From NCBI GenBank assembly GCA_030841195.1, contig JAVEDA010000509.1, forward strand, positions 1 through 7,487: a stretch of 7,487 nucleotides of DNA, given 5' to 3'. Position numbers and translations under genes: made by a program. Positions within the stretch are counted from its first letter, which is position 1. Every line of letters begins with the position of its first letter. Origin of the DNA: Actinomycetota bacterium (GTDB lineage: Bacteria; Actinomycetota; Actinomycetes; JACCUZ01). The notes below the pieces were generated by a model. That model worked only from the letters and a program-made list of their open reading frames with translations. It did not search any database and had not been told where the DNA came from. Below are positions 1-5,808 of the stretch, piece after piece.

Positions 1-1213
1 TCGTGAAGCGCAGGGCCAGGGTGCCGCTGAAGCCGGCGACCGGCAGCCCGTCGACCAGCGCTGAGAGCGCCGTGGGCCGGGCGCCGGCGGCCCGCGTGTG
101 GAGGTCAGCCAGCGTGGCCGGCGGCACCGCCGAGCCACGAGCGAGCCCGCTGCCGTCCAGCAGCACCATGTCCCCGGTCGGTACGCCGAGCGAGGACAGC
201 GCACCGAGCACCGCGGCGGCGCCGCCGGCGAAGGTCGCGGGCTGGCCCGCCTTCACCGCCACCAGCCTCAGCAACGCCTCGGCGAGGTCGTTGTCACTGG
301 TCTGCAGTGCGAGCTCGCAGAGCTCGGACACGGTCGGCGACTGCACCGTGGCCAACGACTGCGACCCAGCCGGCGCGGTGGCCCGGATGACCTCCGCCGC
401 CACATCGACGCCGCGCCGGGTCAGCAAGCGGGCCAGGACGCGACCAGCGGCCAGCGCCGGGTCGGGCTCGCGCACGTCCGAGCCCGGCTGCACCCGGCCG
501 GCGTCGACCGCCAGCGCGCTGACGGGCGACACCACCCCGGAGCCGACGTAGGAGGCCGGCCAGTCGGGCGAGACCGCGGTGCCGGTGAACAGCGAGTCGT
601 CGACCGCCAGGTGCAGCGGGCCGGTCTGCGGGCCGAGGGCTGCCACCACCTGGTCGGCCAGGTCGACCAGGCTGGCTCGCTGCGGCAGCGCCGCCGGTCG
701 AGAGCGCCGGGTGGTCAGCGTCGCGTCGCCCCCGCCGACCAGGACCAGCTGCGCCGGCCCGCCGCGCACGACGCTGGTGGCGAACCGGTGCTCCGGCCCG
801 TAGGCGGTGAGCGCAGCGGCCATGGTCGCGAGCTTGACCACCGAGGCGGGGGTGCGCGCACCCGCGGCGTCACGGTCGTAGTCGACCTGCCCGGAGGCCA
901 CGTCCACCACGGTGGCGCCAACCGATCCGCCCAACGACGGCGCGGCGAGCACGGCGTCGAGGGCGGCGGTCGGCAGGGCCGGCGGCGGGCCGGACCCGGT
1001 CGGCTCGGTGGGCAGCACGTCCGGAGCCGCCGAGCGGGACGGGTCGAGCGGGACGGTCGGGCTCGGGGTCGGTGTCGGGTCCGCGACCAGCGCGTCGGGC
1101 AGCCGGTCGGTGAGGGCCAGCACCGCGACCGCCGCGAGGGCGAGCACGAGGACCGCGGCAACCACGGCGAGCACGACCCGCCGCGTGCGGCGCCCGCCGG
1201 TGTCAGCGGCCAC
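1..1213 (-). CDS. dacB: D-alanyl-D-alanine carboxypeptidase / endopeptidase, PBP4 (peptidase S13) family, 3' end outside window
   Basis: Penicillin-binding protein of the PBP4 class, expected to trim D-Ala from, or cleave D-Ala crosslinks in, peptidoglycan outside the membrane. 404 codons are visible. An Arg-rich N-terminus precedes a hydrophobic segment (about residues 12-35) that reads as a signal anchor or signal peptide. A Pro/Thr/Ser-rich linker follows (about 45-80). The catalytic domain shows the SxxK box PASVVKL with Ser124 and Lys127, and the SxN box TSDN with Ser306 and Asn308. The reading frame leaves the window at SGTLALRFT, a stretch that in this family lies shortly before the KTG box, so the third motif is probably just off the edge. 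The GTG start at 1213 has GAGGTGAG 7 nt upstream. It is divergent from the pyrophosphatase gene, a common actinobacterial arrangement. The family call is firm; the balance of carboxypeptidase and endopeptidase activity cannot be read from sequence. Confidence 0.93.
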   Translation of the reverse strand, partial: MAADTGGRRTRRVVLAVVAAVLVLALAAVAVLALTDRLPDALVADPTPTPSPTVPLDPSRSAAPDVLPTEPTGSGPPPALPTAALDAVLAAPSLGGSVGATVVDVASGQVDYDRDAAGARTPASVVKLATMAAALTAYGPEHRFATSVVRGGPAQLVLVGGGDATLTTRRSRPAALPQRASLVDLADQVVAALGPQTGPLHLAVDDSLFTGTAVSPDWPASYVGSGVVSPVSALAVDAGRVQPGSDVREPDPALAAGRVLARLLTRRGVDVAAEVIRATAPAGSQSLATVQSPTVSELCELALQTSDNDLAEALLRLVAVKAGQPATFAGGAAAVLGALSSLGVPTGDMVLLDGSGLARGSAVPPATLADLHTRAAGARPTALSALVDGLPVAGFSGTLALRFT

Positions 1214-1302
1214 CGCTCACCTCACCTCGATTGGTCGCTCCGGCCCGGCGTACGGGACACTATCGACCGGGCAGGCGGCAGCGACGTTGGAGGAGGCAGT
1301 CG
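1214..1302. promoter_or_regulatory. Divergent intergenic region between dacB and ppa
   Basis: This 89-bp gap must carry the promoters of two divergent genes. On the plus strand TTGGTC (1231-1236) and CACTAT (1258-1263) resemble a -35 and a -10, but they are 21 bp apart, so the match is weak. Both ends hold clear ribosome binding sites: GAGGTGAG on the minus strand (1228-1221) for dacB and GGAGGAGG on the plus strand (1289-1296) for ppa. No operator-like dyad was recognised. Confidence 0.35.
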
Positions 1303-1809
1303 GTGGAGTTCGACGTCCTGATCGAGATCCCGAAGGGGAACCGGAACAAGTACGAGGTCGACCACGAGTCCGGTCGCCTGCGGCTGGACCGGATGCTGTT
1401 CACCTCGACCCGCTACCCCTCGGACTACGGGTTCATCGAGGAGACCCTCGGGCTGGACGGCGACCCACTGGACGCTCTCGTGCTGCTGGAGGAGCCGACG
1501 TTCCCCGGCTGCCTGATCAAGGCCCGCGCCCTCGGCATGTTCCGGATGACCGACGAGGCCGGCGGCGACGACAAGGTCCTCTGCGTGCCCGCGACCGACC
1601 CCCGGTGGGAGCACCTGCGCGACATCAACCACGTGTCGGAGTACGACCGGCTGGAGATCCAGCACTTCTTCGAGGTCTACAAGGACCTGGAGCCCGGCAA
1701 GTCGGTCGAAGGCGCGAGCTGGGTCGGCCGGACCGAGGCCGAGGCCGAGATCATTGCCTCCCGGGAGCGCCGGGCCGAGGCGATCGCCCGCGGCGAGCAC
1801 CACCTGTAG
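1303..1809 (+). CDS. ppa: Inorganic pyrophosphatase (family I, soluble)
   Basis: Cytoplasmic Mg-dependent enzyme that hydrolyses pyrophosphate to two phosphates, pulling biosynthetic reactions such as nucleic acid and aminoacyl-tRNA synthesis forward. The 168-residue product has the usual length for bacterial family I enzymes. It begins EFDVLIEIPKGNRNKYEVD, contains TRYPSDYGFIEETLG, and carries the signature DGDPLDA at residues 52-58, whose Asp52, Asp54 and Asp57 are metal ligands in the family. A later VYKDLEPGK segment carries the conserved C-terminal Tyr-Lys pair. The GTG at 1303 is chosen because GGAGGAGG lies 6 nt upstream and the protein then starts where family members start. An in-frame ATG at 1231 lies in the promoter gap and would add 24 unrelated residues. 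The end is a charged helix finishing EHHL. Confidence 0.97.
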   Translation: MEFDVLIEIPKGNRNKYEVDHESGRLRLDRMLFTSTRYPSDYGFIEETLGLDGDPLDALVLLEEPTFPGCLIKARALGMFRMTDEAGGDDKVLCVPATDPRWEHLRDINHVSEYDRLEIQHFFEVYKDLEPGKSVEGASWVGRTEAEAEIIASRERRAEAIARGEHHL

Positions 1810-1830
1810 ACCCCGCCACAATCGACCTCC

Positions 1831-1918
1831 AAATGATCACGGTTCCGTGATCAACACACCCCTACCGCGACGAATTCACCGCGGTTGACCACCAACGATC
1901 ACGGAACCGTGATCATTT
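1831..1918. repeat. Pair of convergent palindromic repeats, probable bidirectional terminator or REP-like element
   Basis: Two copies of one 22-nt sequence lie in opposite orientation at 1831-1852 and 1897-1918. Each copy is itself nearly palindromic. Copy 1 contains TGATCACGGTTCCGTGATCA (1834-1853: 9-bp arms, TT centre). Copy 2 contains GATCACGGAACCGTGATC (1897-1914: 8-bp arms, AA centre). RNA could form two small hairpins, or one 22-bp stem around a 44-nt loop. Reading out of either flanking gene, the element is met in the same sense, 21 nt after the ppa stop and 20 nt after the stop of the opposing gene. That symmetry suggests 3'-end function for both. There is no U-tract; on the plus strand the second copy is followed by a G-rich run at 1926-1938. 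It could equally be a dispersed intergenic repeat. Confidence 0.75.
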
Positions 1919-1938
1919 CGGGCAAGGTGGGGGGAGGG

Positions 1939-2625
1939 TTAGATCCAGCCGAGCTCGGAGAACTCCGGGAAGCCGCCCTGCCAGACGCCGAACCCGAGGA
2001 ACAGCAGCCCGGCGAACGCGTAGGCGGTGAGCAGCAGCCGGCCCATGCCGTCCCGGGTCAGCAGCCCCCAGCCGGCGAACACGACCGACGCGCCGATGCC
2101 GAGCCACGGCGTCTGCCCCTCGACCGAGTTGGTGAAGGTCGTGAACCCGACCAGCAGGGCCAGCACGTGCGCACCGATCCCGCCCCGCGGCCGCCGGTCG
2201 GCCAGCGCCACCGCGAGCGCGACCACCACCAGGTAGAAGCCGACGTACCAGAGGTAGTGCCCGACGTGCTCGTCCCAGAGGTACGCCGGCTCCCCGTCAC
2301 CCGCGACCGCGTTGTTGACGCTGTTCGCGGCCAGGTGGATGCCGTGCCCCTGGGTGTAGAGCACGGTCGCGAACCAGAACAGGGTCCAGTTGCCGCGGCT
2401 GGCCCCGCCACCGCGGAGGGCGCCGGCCGCCGCGCCCGTCACGACGTACGGCGTGAGCAGGTCGATCCAGTCGGCCCACCGGGTCCGGGTGTCGCCCACG
2501 TCACCGAGGTCCGTGAACACCGTGCCCGCGTGGTGCAGGACGACGTAGCCCACCGCGAAGACGATCAGCCAGCCACCGAACGCGCGGCCGTGGTGCTCGG
2601 CGTACGAGCGACCTGCCGGGCTCAC
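1939..2625 (-). CDS. Histidine-rich polytopic integral membrane protein, conserved-hypothetical type
   Basis: I do not recognise a characterised family. The 228-residue product has about six hydrophobic stretches: roughly 19-37, 58-71, 80-100, 122-142, 150-168 and 174-190, with a final one at 197-215. Polar and metal-ligand-like residues cluster near membrane segments: His31-His32; a QGHGIH motif with His94 and His97 followed by AANS; DEHVGH with Asp118, Glu119, His120 and His123; and NSVEGQTPW with Glu169. Paired HxxH motifs of this kind would suit an intramembrane metal site, but that is inference. The GTG start at 2625 overlaps the TGA of the upstream NlpC/P60 gene (GTGA, 2625-2622), so translational coupling is likely and the two proteins may work together at the envelope. 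The TAA stop is 20 nt before the palindromic repeat pair. Confidence 0.85.
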   Translation of the reverse strand: MSPAGRSYAEHHGRAFGGWLIVFAVGYVVLHHAGTVFTDLGDVGDTRTRWADWIDLLTPYVVTGAAAGALRGGGASRGNWTLFWFATVLYTQGHGIHLAANSVNNAVAGDGEPAYLWDEHVGHYLWYVGFYLVVVALAVALADRRPRGGIGAHVLALLVGFTTFTNSVEGQTPWLGIGASVVFAGWGLLTRDGMGRLLLTAYAFAGLLFLGFGVWQGGFPEFSELGWI

Positions 2626-4052
2626 GGCCGGGCCGCACCGAACAGGCTGCTCCGCCAGATGCTCGAGATGCGGACGTTCTCGCCCGTGTAGGGAGCCTCG
2701 ATCATCTGACCGCTGCCGATGTAGAGGCCGACGTGGTAGATCGACTGGTAGTCGGAGCCGCTGGCGAAGAAGACCAGGTCACCGCGGCGCAGGTCGGACA
2801 GCGCGACCGGCTGGCTCCGGGCGTACTGCTCCACGCTGTAGTGCGGCAGCGAGACACCACCCTGCTGCCAGGCCCGCATGACCAACCCGGAGCAGTCGTA
2901 GGTTGACGGCCCGTCGGCACCCCACTCGTACGGCTTGCCCATCTGAGCCATCGCGAAGTCGATCGCCGCCTCGGCGCCGGACGCGGAGCCGGACGACGAG
3001 CCGGACGGAGGCGGGTTCGGCGCGGACGGCTCCGACGCGCCACCGCCACCACCGCCGCCACCACCGCCGCCGTTGCCGGGGCTCGGGTCGGACGCCGGCT
3101 GGTCGGCGGCCTTCTTCGCGTCCGCGTCCCGCTGTTCCTGGTCGCGCTGGGCCTTCTCGGCCTGGGACCGGCGGGCGTCCTCGGCGGCCTGAGCGGCAGC
3201 TTCCGCTGCGGCCTTGCGGGCAGCCGCCGCCGCGGCCCGCTCGGCGGCCAGCCGGGCAGCCTCGGCCCGGGCCTGCGCCAGCCCCGCCTGACGGGCCTGC
3301 TCCAGCCGGACCGAGGTGTGCCGGGCCGTGGCCAGCGCTCGGACCAGGGTCTGCCGCTGGGCATCGATCTGGCCTACCGCCTGCCGCTGGGTCTCCAGCC
3401 TGGCCTCCGCGGTGGCCTTGGCGCGCTCCACCCGCTGCGCAGCCTCCTGCCGCTTGTCCAGCATGGTGGCGGCCCGGCGGTCGAGAACGGTGGCGTAGGC
3501 CTGGGCCGAGCGCAGGTTCTCCAGCGCGTGACGGCGGCTGTCACCGATCGACTGCAGGGCCGCGGCCCGGCTGATCAGGTCCCGCGGCCCGGACGCCACC
3601 AGGAACGTCGACAGCCCGCCCAGGTCTCCGCCGGAGCGGTAGGCGGCGGCCGCGAACCGGCCGAGCTCGGTGCGCGCGGTCTCGACCTGTGCTCGGGCCG
3701 CCTCTGCGGCCTGCTGGGCCGCCAGCGCCTCCTGGATCGCCTGCTGGAGGCGGAACCGGGCGCCGTTGTAGGCCTCGACCGCGCGAGCCACGTCGGTGGC
3801 CAGCCGGTCCGCCCGGACGCTGGCGGCAGCCAGCTGGGCCTCGATCTGACCCACCTGGTCGGCCTTCTGGGCGACCGTGCCCTTGCTCGCGTCGACCTCG
3901 GCCTGGCTGGGGAAGACGGGGTCGCGGTTGTCGGCGCTCGCACCCGGGGCCAGCGAGGCGACCAGGGTGAGGACCACGGCGGCCACGGCCAGACCGCGGG
4001 CCCGACGACCGGCGGCGGGCCGGGGCAGGCAGCGACGGACGGTCTGAGCCAT
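2622..4052 (-). CDS. Secreted NlpC/P60 peptidoglycan endopeptidase with N-terminal coiled coil (RipA-like)
   Basis: Exported cysteine hydrolase expected to cut the D-iGlu-DAP type bond of peptidoglycan stems during growth or division. The 476-residue product starts with an Arg-rich signal peptide (hydrophobic core about 20-36, likely cleavage after Ala-Ser-Ala at 40). A long Ala/Gln/Arg coiled coil follows (about 45-325), interrupted by the YRSGGDLGGLSTFLVASG segment common in actinobacterial homologues. A Pro/Ser linker with eleven consecutive Gly comes next (3039-3071). The NlpC/P60 domain (about 365-476) has DCSGL with Cys387, YHVGLYIG with His440, and Glu452 twelve residues later, the same spacing as the Cys-His-Glu triad of mycobacterial RipA. 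ATG 4052 is preferred: GAGAGGAGA (4067-4059) lies 6 nt upstream and the signal peptide follows at once. An ATG at 4139 would add 29 non-signal residues. The coiled coil may hold the enzyme inactive until a partner such as FtsEX engages it (inference from the family). Confidence 0.93.
   Translation of the reverse strand: MAQTVRRCLPRPAAGRRARGLAVAAVVLTLVASLAPGASADNRDPVFPSQAEVDASKGTVAQKADQVGQIEAQLAAASVRADRLATDVARAVEAYNGARFRLQQAIQEALAAQQAAEAARAQVETARTELGRFAAAAYRSGGDLGGLSTFLVASGPRDLISRAAALQSIGDSRRHALENLRSAQAYATVLDRRAATMLDKRQEAAQRVERAKATAEARLETQRQAVGQIDAQRQTLVRALATARHTSVRLEQARQAGLAQARAEAARLAAERAAAAAARKAAAEAAAQAAEDARRSQAEKAQRDQEQRDADAKKAADQPASDPSPGNGGGGGGGGGGGASEPSAPNPPPSGSSSGSASGAEAAIDFAMAQMGKPYEWGADGPSTYDCSGLVMRAWQQGGVSLPHYSVEQYARSQPVALSDLRRGDLVFFASGSDYQSIYHVGLYIGSGQMIEAPYTGENVRISSIWRSSLFGAARP
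3039..3071 (-). repeat. In-frame GGC/GGT trinucleotide tract encoding eleven glycines
   Basis: Eleven consecutive GGY codons (a mix of GGC and GGT) encode an uninterrupted poly-Gly run in the linker between the coiled coil and the NlpC/P60 domain. Replication slippage here would change linker length by whole residues without breaking the frame, so length variation between strains is plausible. Confidence 0.9.
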
Positions 4053-4221
4053 CCGCCGTCTCCTCTCGCCGCACCCCCTATGGGTGTCGGGTCGCGCCGC
4101 GATGGACTTGACTGTCACAACAGCCCCGCCAGGGAACACCTGTCACACCCGTGACGTCAAGTGATCCCGGTCACAACGAGCCGCCGGACCGGCCTAAGGG
4201 CGTATCCGGCGCGCGAGCGGT
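4053..4221 (-). promoter_or_regulatory. Control region of the NlpC/P60 operon: GTCACA array, Crp-like dyad and long inverted repeat
   Basis: On the plus strand GTCACA occurs three times, at 4114-4119, 4142-4147 and 4170-4175, exactly 28 bp apart, with the related GTCAAG at 4156-4161, midway between the last two. The third copy ends a Crp/GlxR-like dyad, AGTGA-N6-TCACA (4160-4175), which matches nine of ten consensus bases. The second copy is part of GTCAC-N4-GTGAC (4142-4155). An inverted repeat pairs ACTTGACTGTCAC (4106-4118) with GTGACGTCAAGT (4151-4162), with one bulged T and a 32-nt loop. From general knowledge, MtrA and Crp/GlxR regulators control cell-wall hydrolase genes in related actinobacteria, and GTCACA is close to the MtrA motif as I recall it. 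No convincing -10 was found, so the transcription start is unknown. Confidence 0.5.
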
Positions 4222-4276
4222 GCCGGTGGAACCGGCCTCATGGGCGCGCTCCGGTGGAGCTAGGGGCGGAACCGCC
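4222..4276 (-). terminator. Tandem GC-rich hairpins after the DivIVA-like gene
   Basis: Three short dyads follow and touch the DivIVA-like stop codon: GGCGG-AA-CCGCC (4265-4276), GCTCC-GGT-GGAGC (4248-4260) and GCCGGT-GGA-ACCGGC (4222-4236), given as plus-strand bases. All are perfect stems with 2-3 nt loops. They lack a U-tract, which is usual for putative terminators in high-GC actinobacteria. They would separate the DivIVA-like gene from the NlpC/P60 operon downstream on the same strand. Confidence 0.55.
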
Positions 4277-4749
4277 TACTGGTGGTGGTGCTCGTCCTCG
4301 GACGGCGACTGGTCCATCGGCGCCGCGTAGGCCTGCAGGGCCCCCTGCAGGCGCTCGGACAGCTCCCGCATCGACGTCTCAGCCGCGTCGCGCTCCTCGC
4401 GCAGGCCGGCGACCGAGGACTTGAGGTTGCTCACCTCGGAGCGGGCGTCGGCCACGATCCGCTCCGCCTCGCCGTAGGCCTGGTGCCGCGCCTGGGCGGT
4501 CTCGCGCTCGGCATCCGTGCGCATCTTCTGGCCGAGCTCCCTGGCGTCCCGCTGCACCTGGGCGGCCCGCTCACGAGCTGCGGCGAGCAGCCGTTCGGCC
4601 TCCGCCCGCGCCTCGGCTACGGTCGAGTCGGCCACCTTGCGGGCGTTCTCGAGCAGCCCGAGGGCCTTGGTCGTCGTGTCGGCAGCCTGCTCGTCGTCAC
4701 GGACGACCTGGAGGTCGGCGCGCTGGGTGCCGGGGAACTGTGCAGTCAT
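4276..4749 (-). CDS. DivIVA-like coiled-coil protein (small, no N-terminal DivIVA lipid-binding head)
   Basis: The 157-residue product is almost entirely coiled coil (about 28-138). It includes ALGLLENARKVADSTVAEAR and AERIVADARSEVSNLKSS, in the style of the C-terminal halves of actinobacterial DivIVA/Wag31 and related filament proteins. The membrane-binding N-terminal DivIVA domain is not evident: only about 27 residues precede the coil. The tail is acidic and ends DEHHHQ. The likely role is a cytoplasmic scaffold linked to cell-wall growth or division; this is inferred from resemblance and from the neighbouring NlpC/P60 hydrolase. The ATG at 4749 is chosen because GAGGAG (4763-4758) lies 8 nt upstream and a promoter fits further back. 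An upstream in-frame ATG at 4836 would lie inside that promoter. A 5-bp stem (4752-4766) puts the Shine-Dalgarno in its loop. General coiled-coil similarity makes exact family assignment uncertain. Confidence 0.8.
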   Translation of the reverse strand: MTAQFPGTQRADLQVVRDDEQAADTTTKALGLLENARKVADSTVAEARAEAERLLAAARERAAQVQRDARELGQKMRTDAERETAQARHQAYGEAERIVADARSEVSNLKSSVAGLREERDAAETSMRELSERLQGALQAYAAPMDQSPSEDEHHHQ

Positions 4750-4800
4750 GACTCGAACTCCTCGAGGCGGGCGGCACGGGTCCGCAGTCGGCCCGATGAC

Positions 4801-4836
4801 GGGCGCCACGGTACGCCGAACATCCGCCCAGGTCAC
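4801..4836 (-). promoter_or_regulatory. Probable promoter of the DivIVA-like gene
   Basis: Read on the minus strand, GTGACC (4836-4831) serves as -35 and TACCGT (4813-4808) as -10, with the ideal 17-bp spacer. The -10 fits the actinobacterial TANNNT form. A start about 4801 would give a 5' untranslated leader of about 51 nt ending in the GAGGAG ribosome binding site. Confidence 0.5.
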
Positions 4837-5065
4837 GCGCTGTCCGCGAGAGCGCCCGCCGCGGGAAGTCCGCCCCCGTTGACCGATGCGCGCACGGCAG
4901 GTCTGTGCTTAGGTGAGATTGGCGCCCTGGACCCCGGCGGGTCGGTCATGAAAGCCGAGCGGGTCCGGCGGAACAGCAGCCAGTACGCCTCTCCCCACGC
5001 CCTCCCCCCCGGGCGGTACGGTCCATCGCCGACCCGTCGGTCTGCCCGAGCTGCGTGGAGGTCGG
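4837..5065. other. Upstream region of the GAF-ANTAR gene pair, no gene seen
   Basis: Together with the DivIVA-like promoter this makes a 316-bp gap between divergent genes. I found no credible coding frame. A plus-strand TTGACC (4879-4884) lies 24 bp before TTAGGT (4909-4914), too far for a standard promoter. TACGGT (5017-5022) looks like a -10 but has no -35. A small stem GACCC-CGGC-GGGTC lies at 4930-4943. The ribosome binding site GGAGG (5057-5061) is clear. No ANTAR-type pair of hexaloop hairpins was recognised. Confidence 0.4.
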
Positions 5066-5776
5066 ATGGCGCCCAACCGGATCAGCGAGCTCGTCCGGGC
5101 CGCCGAGGCGAGCCGCCCAGGGATCGACGCCGTCGCGCACCTGTGCTCGATGGCGGCCGAGGGACTGCCGGTCGACGGTGTCGGCCTGTCGGTGACCGCC
5201 GGGCTGGGCCGGCACAGCAAGGTGACCGCCACCGACGAGGTCAGCGGCCAGATCGAGGACCTGCAGGTCCTCCTCGGCCAGGGCCCGTGCGTGGACGCCG
5301 TGGCGACCGGCGCCCCGGTGCTCGTGCCGGACCTGGACGCCCCGGGGGTCCAGGCGCGATGGCCGGCCTTCCATCCTGCGGCCTCCGCCGTCGGCGTCCG
5401 GGCCTCGTTCGCCCTGCCGCTGGTCGTGGGCGAAGTGCGGCTCGGTGCGATGGACATGTACCGGACCGAGGTCGGCGGGCTTGGCCGGCGGGCCGTCGAC
5501 GAGGCGACGGCCTACGCAGGCGCCGCCGTCGAGCTGCTGCTCGCGGCCGCGCACACGGAGCAGCAGAACCTGCTGCCCGCCGGGATGCGCAGCGGGTGGG
5601 CCGGGTCCAGCGTGGTGCACCAGGCGTCCGGCATGGTGATGGTCCAGCTCGACTGCGACATCGCTGCGGCTTTTGCCGCGATTCGGGCCCGGGCCTACCG
5701 CGAGGAACGGCCGTTGGCGGACCTGGCCCGGGACGTCATCGAACGGCGGGTCCGCTTTGACCGGTCGGCCCCGTGA
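5066..5776 (+). CDS. GAF and ANTAR domain-containing regulator (first of tandem pair)
   Basis: Probable transcription antiterminator: a sensory GAF domain coupled to an ANTAR RNA-binding domain that in known cases binds paired hairpins and prevents termination. The product has 236 residues. The GAF domain spans about 20-160 with GQGPCVDAVATG (Cys75 in the GPC motif usual in this group) and FALPLVVGEVRLGAMDMYR. The ANTAR domain spans about 181-231 with HQASGMVMVQL, a helix rich in Ala, and RPLADLARDVIERR. This follows the HQASGM subtype rather than the more classical EQAKGVLA form of the next gene. The ATG at 5066 has GGAGG 4 nt upstream. Its TGA overlaps an in-frame upstream GTG of the next regulator. 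The ligand and target RNAs are unknown. Confidence 0.9.
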   Translation: MAPNRISELVRAAEASRPGIDAVAHLCSMAAEGLPVDGVGLSVTAGLGRHSKVTATDEVSGQIEDLQVLLGQGPCVDAVATGAPVLVPDLDAPGVQARWPAFHPAASAVGVRASFALPLVVGEVRLGAMDMYRTEVGGLGRRAVDEATAYAGAAVELLLAAAHTEQQNLLPAGMRSGWAGSSVVHQASGMVMVQLDCDIAAAFAAIRARAYREERPLADLARDVIERRVRFDRSAP

Positions 5777-5808
5777 CGGGCGACCGGCCAGGCGATTATC
5801 CTCGGGCT
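5773..5808 (+). promoter_or_regulatory. Probable internal promoter giving a leaderless mRNA for the second GAF-ANTAR gene
   Basis: GTGACG (5773-5778) as -35 and TATCCT (5797-5802) as -10 are separated by 18 bp. The -10 fits TANNNT. Exactly six bases follow it before the GTG at 5809, which places position +1 on the first base of that codon. There is no Shine-Dalgarno sequence upstream. This is the standard geometry of leaderless transcripts, which are frequent in actinobacteria. Confidence 0.6.

Noticed and set aside
98..1321. A 407-codon plus-strand open frame opposite dacB
   Set aside because: It is antisense to a protein with clear SxxK and SxN motifs, is rich in Arg/Gly/His with no domain pattern, and is the expected by-product of high GC content.
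1885..2691. A 268-codon plus-strand open frame opposite the membrane protein
   Set aside because: The minus-strand frame has alternating hydrophobic segments and a coupled start; the plus frame is Arg/Gln-rich with no motif and starts inside the palindrome region.
4053..4275. c-di-AMP (ydaO-type) riboswitch upstream of the NlpC/P60 gene
   Set aside because: These riboswitches often precede actinobacterial wall hydrolases, so I looked, but the conserved core segments were not found and the leader is short.
4909..4925. IdeR/DtxR iron box
   Set aside because: TTAGGTGAG resembles the left half, but the right half (TTGGCGCC) does not match, and the flanking genes do not suggest iron control.
4282..5760. 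A 492-codon plus-strand open frame spanning the DivIVA-like gene, the gap and the first GAF-ANTAR gene
   Set aside because: It crosses promoters and real genes in another frame or strand, and its composition is Arg/Pro/Gly filler.
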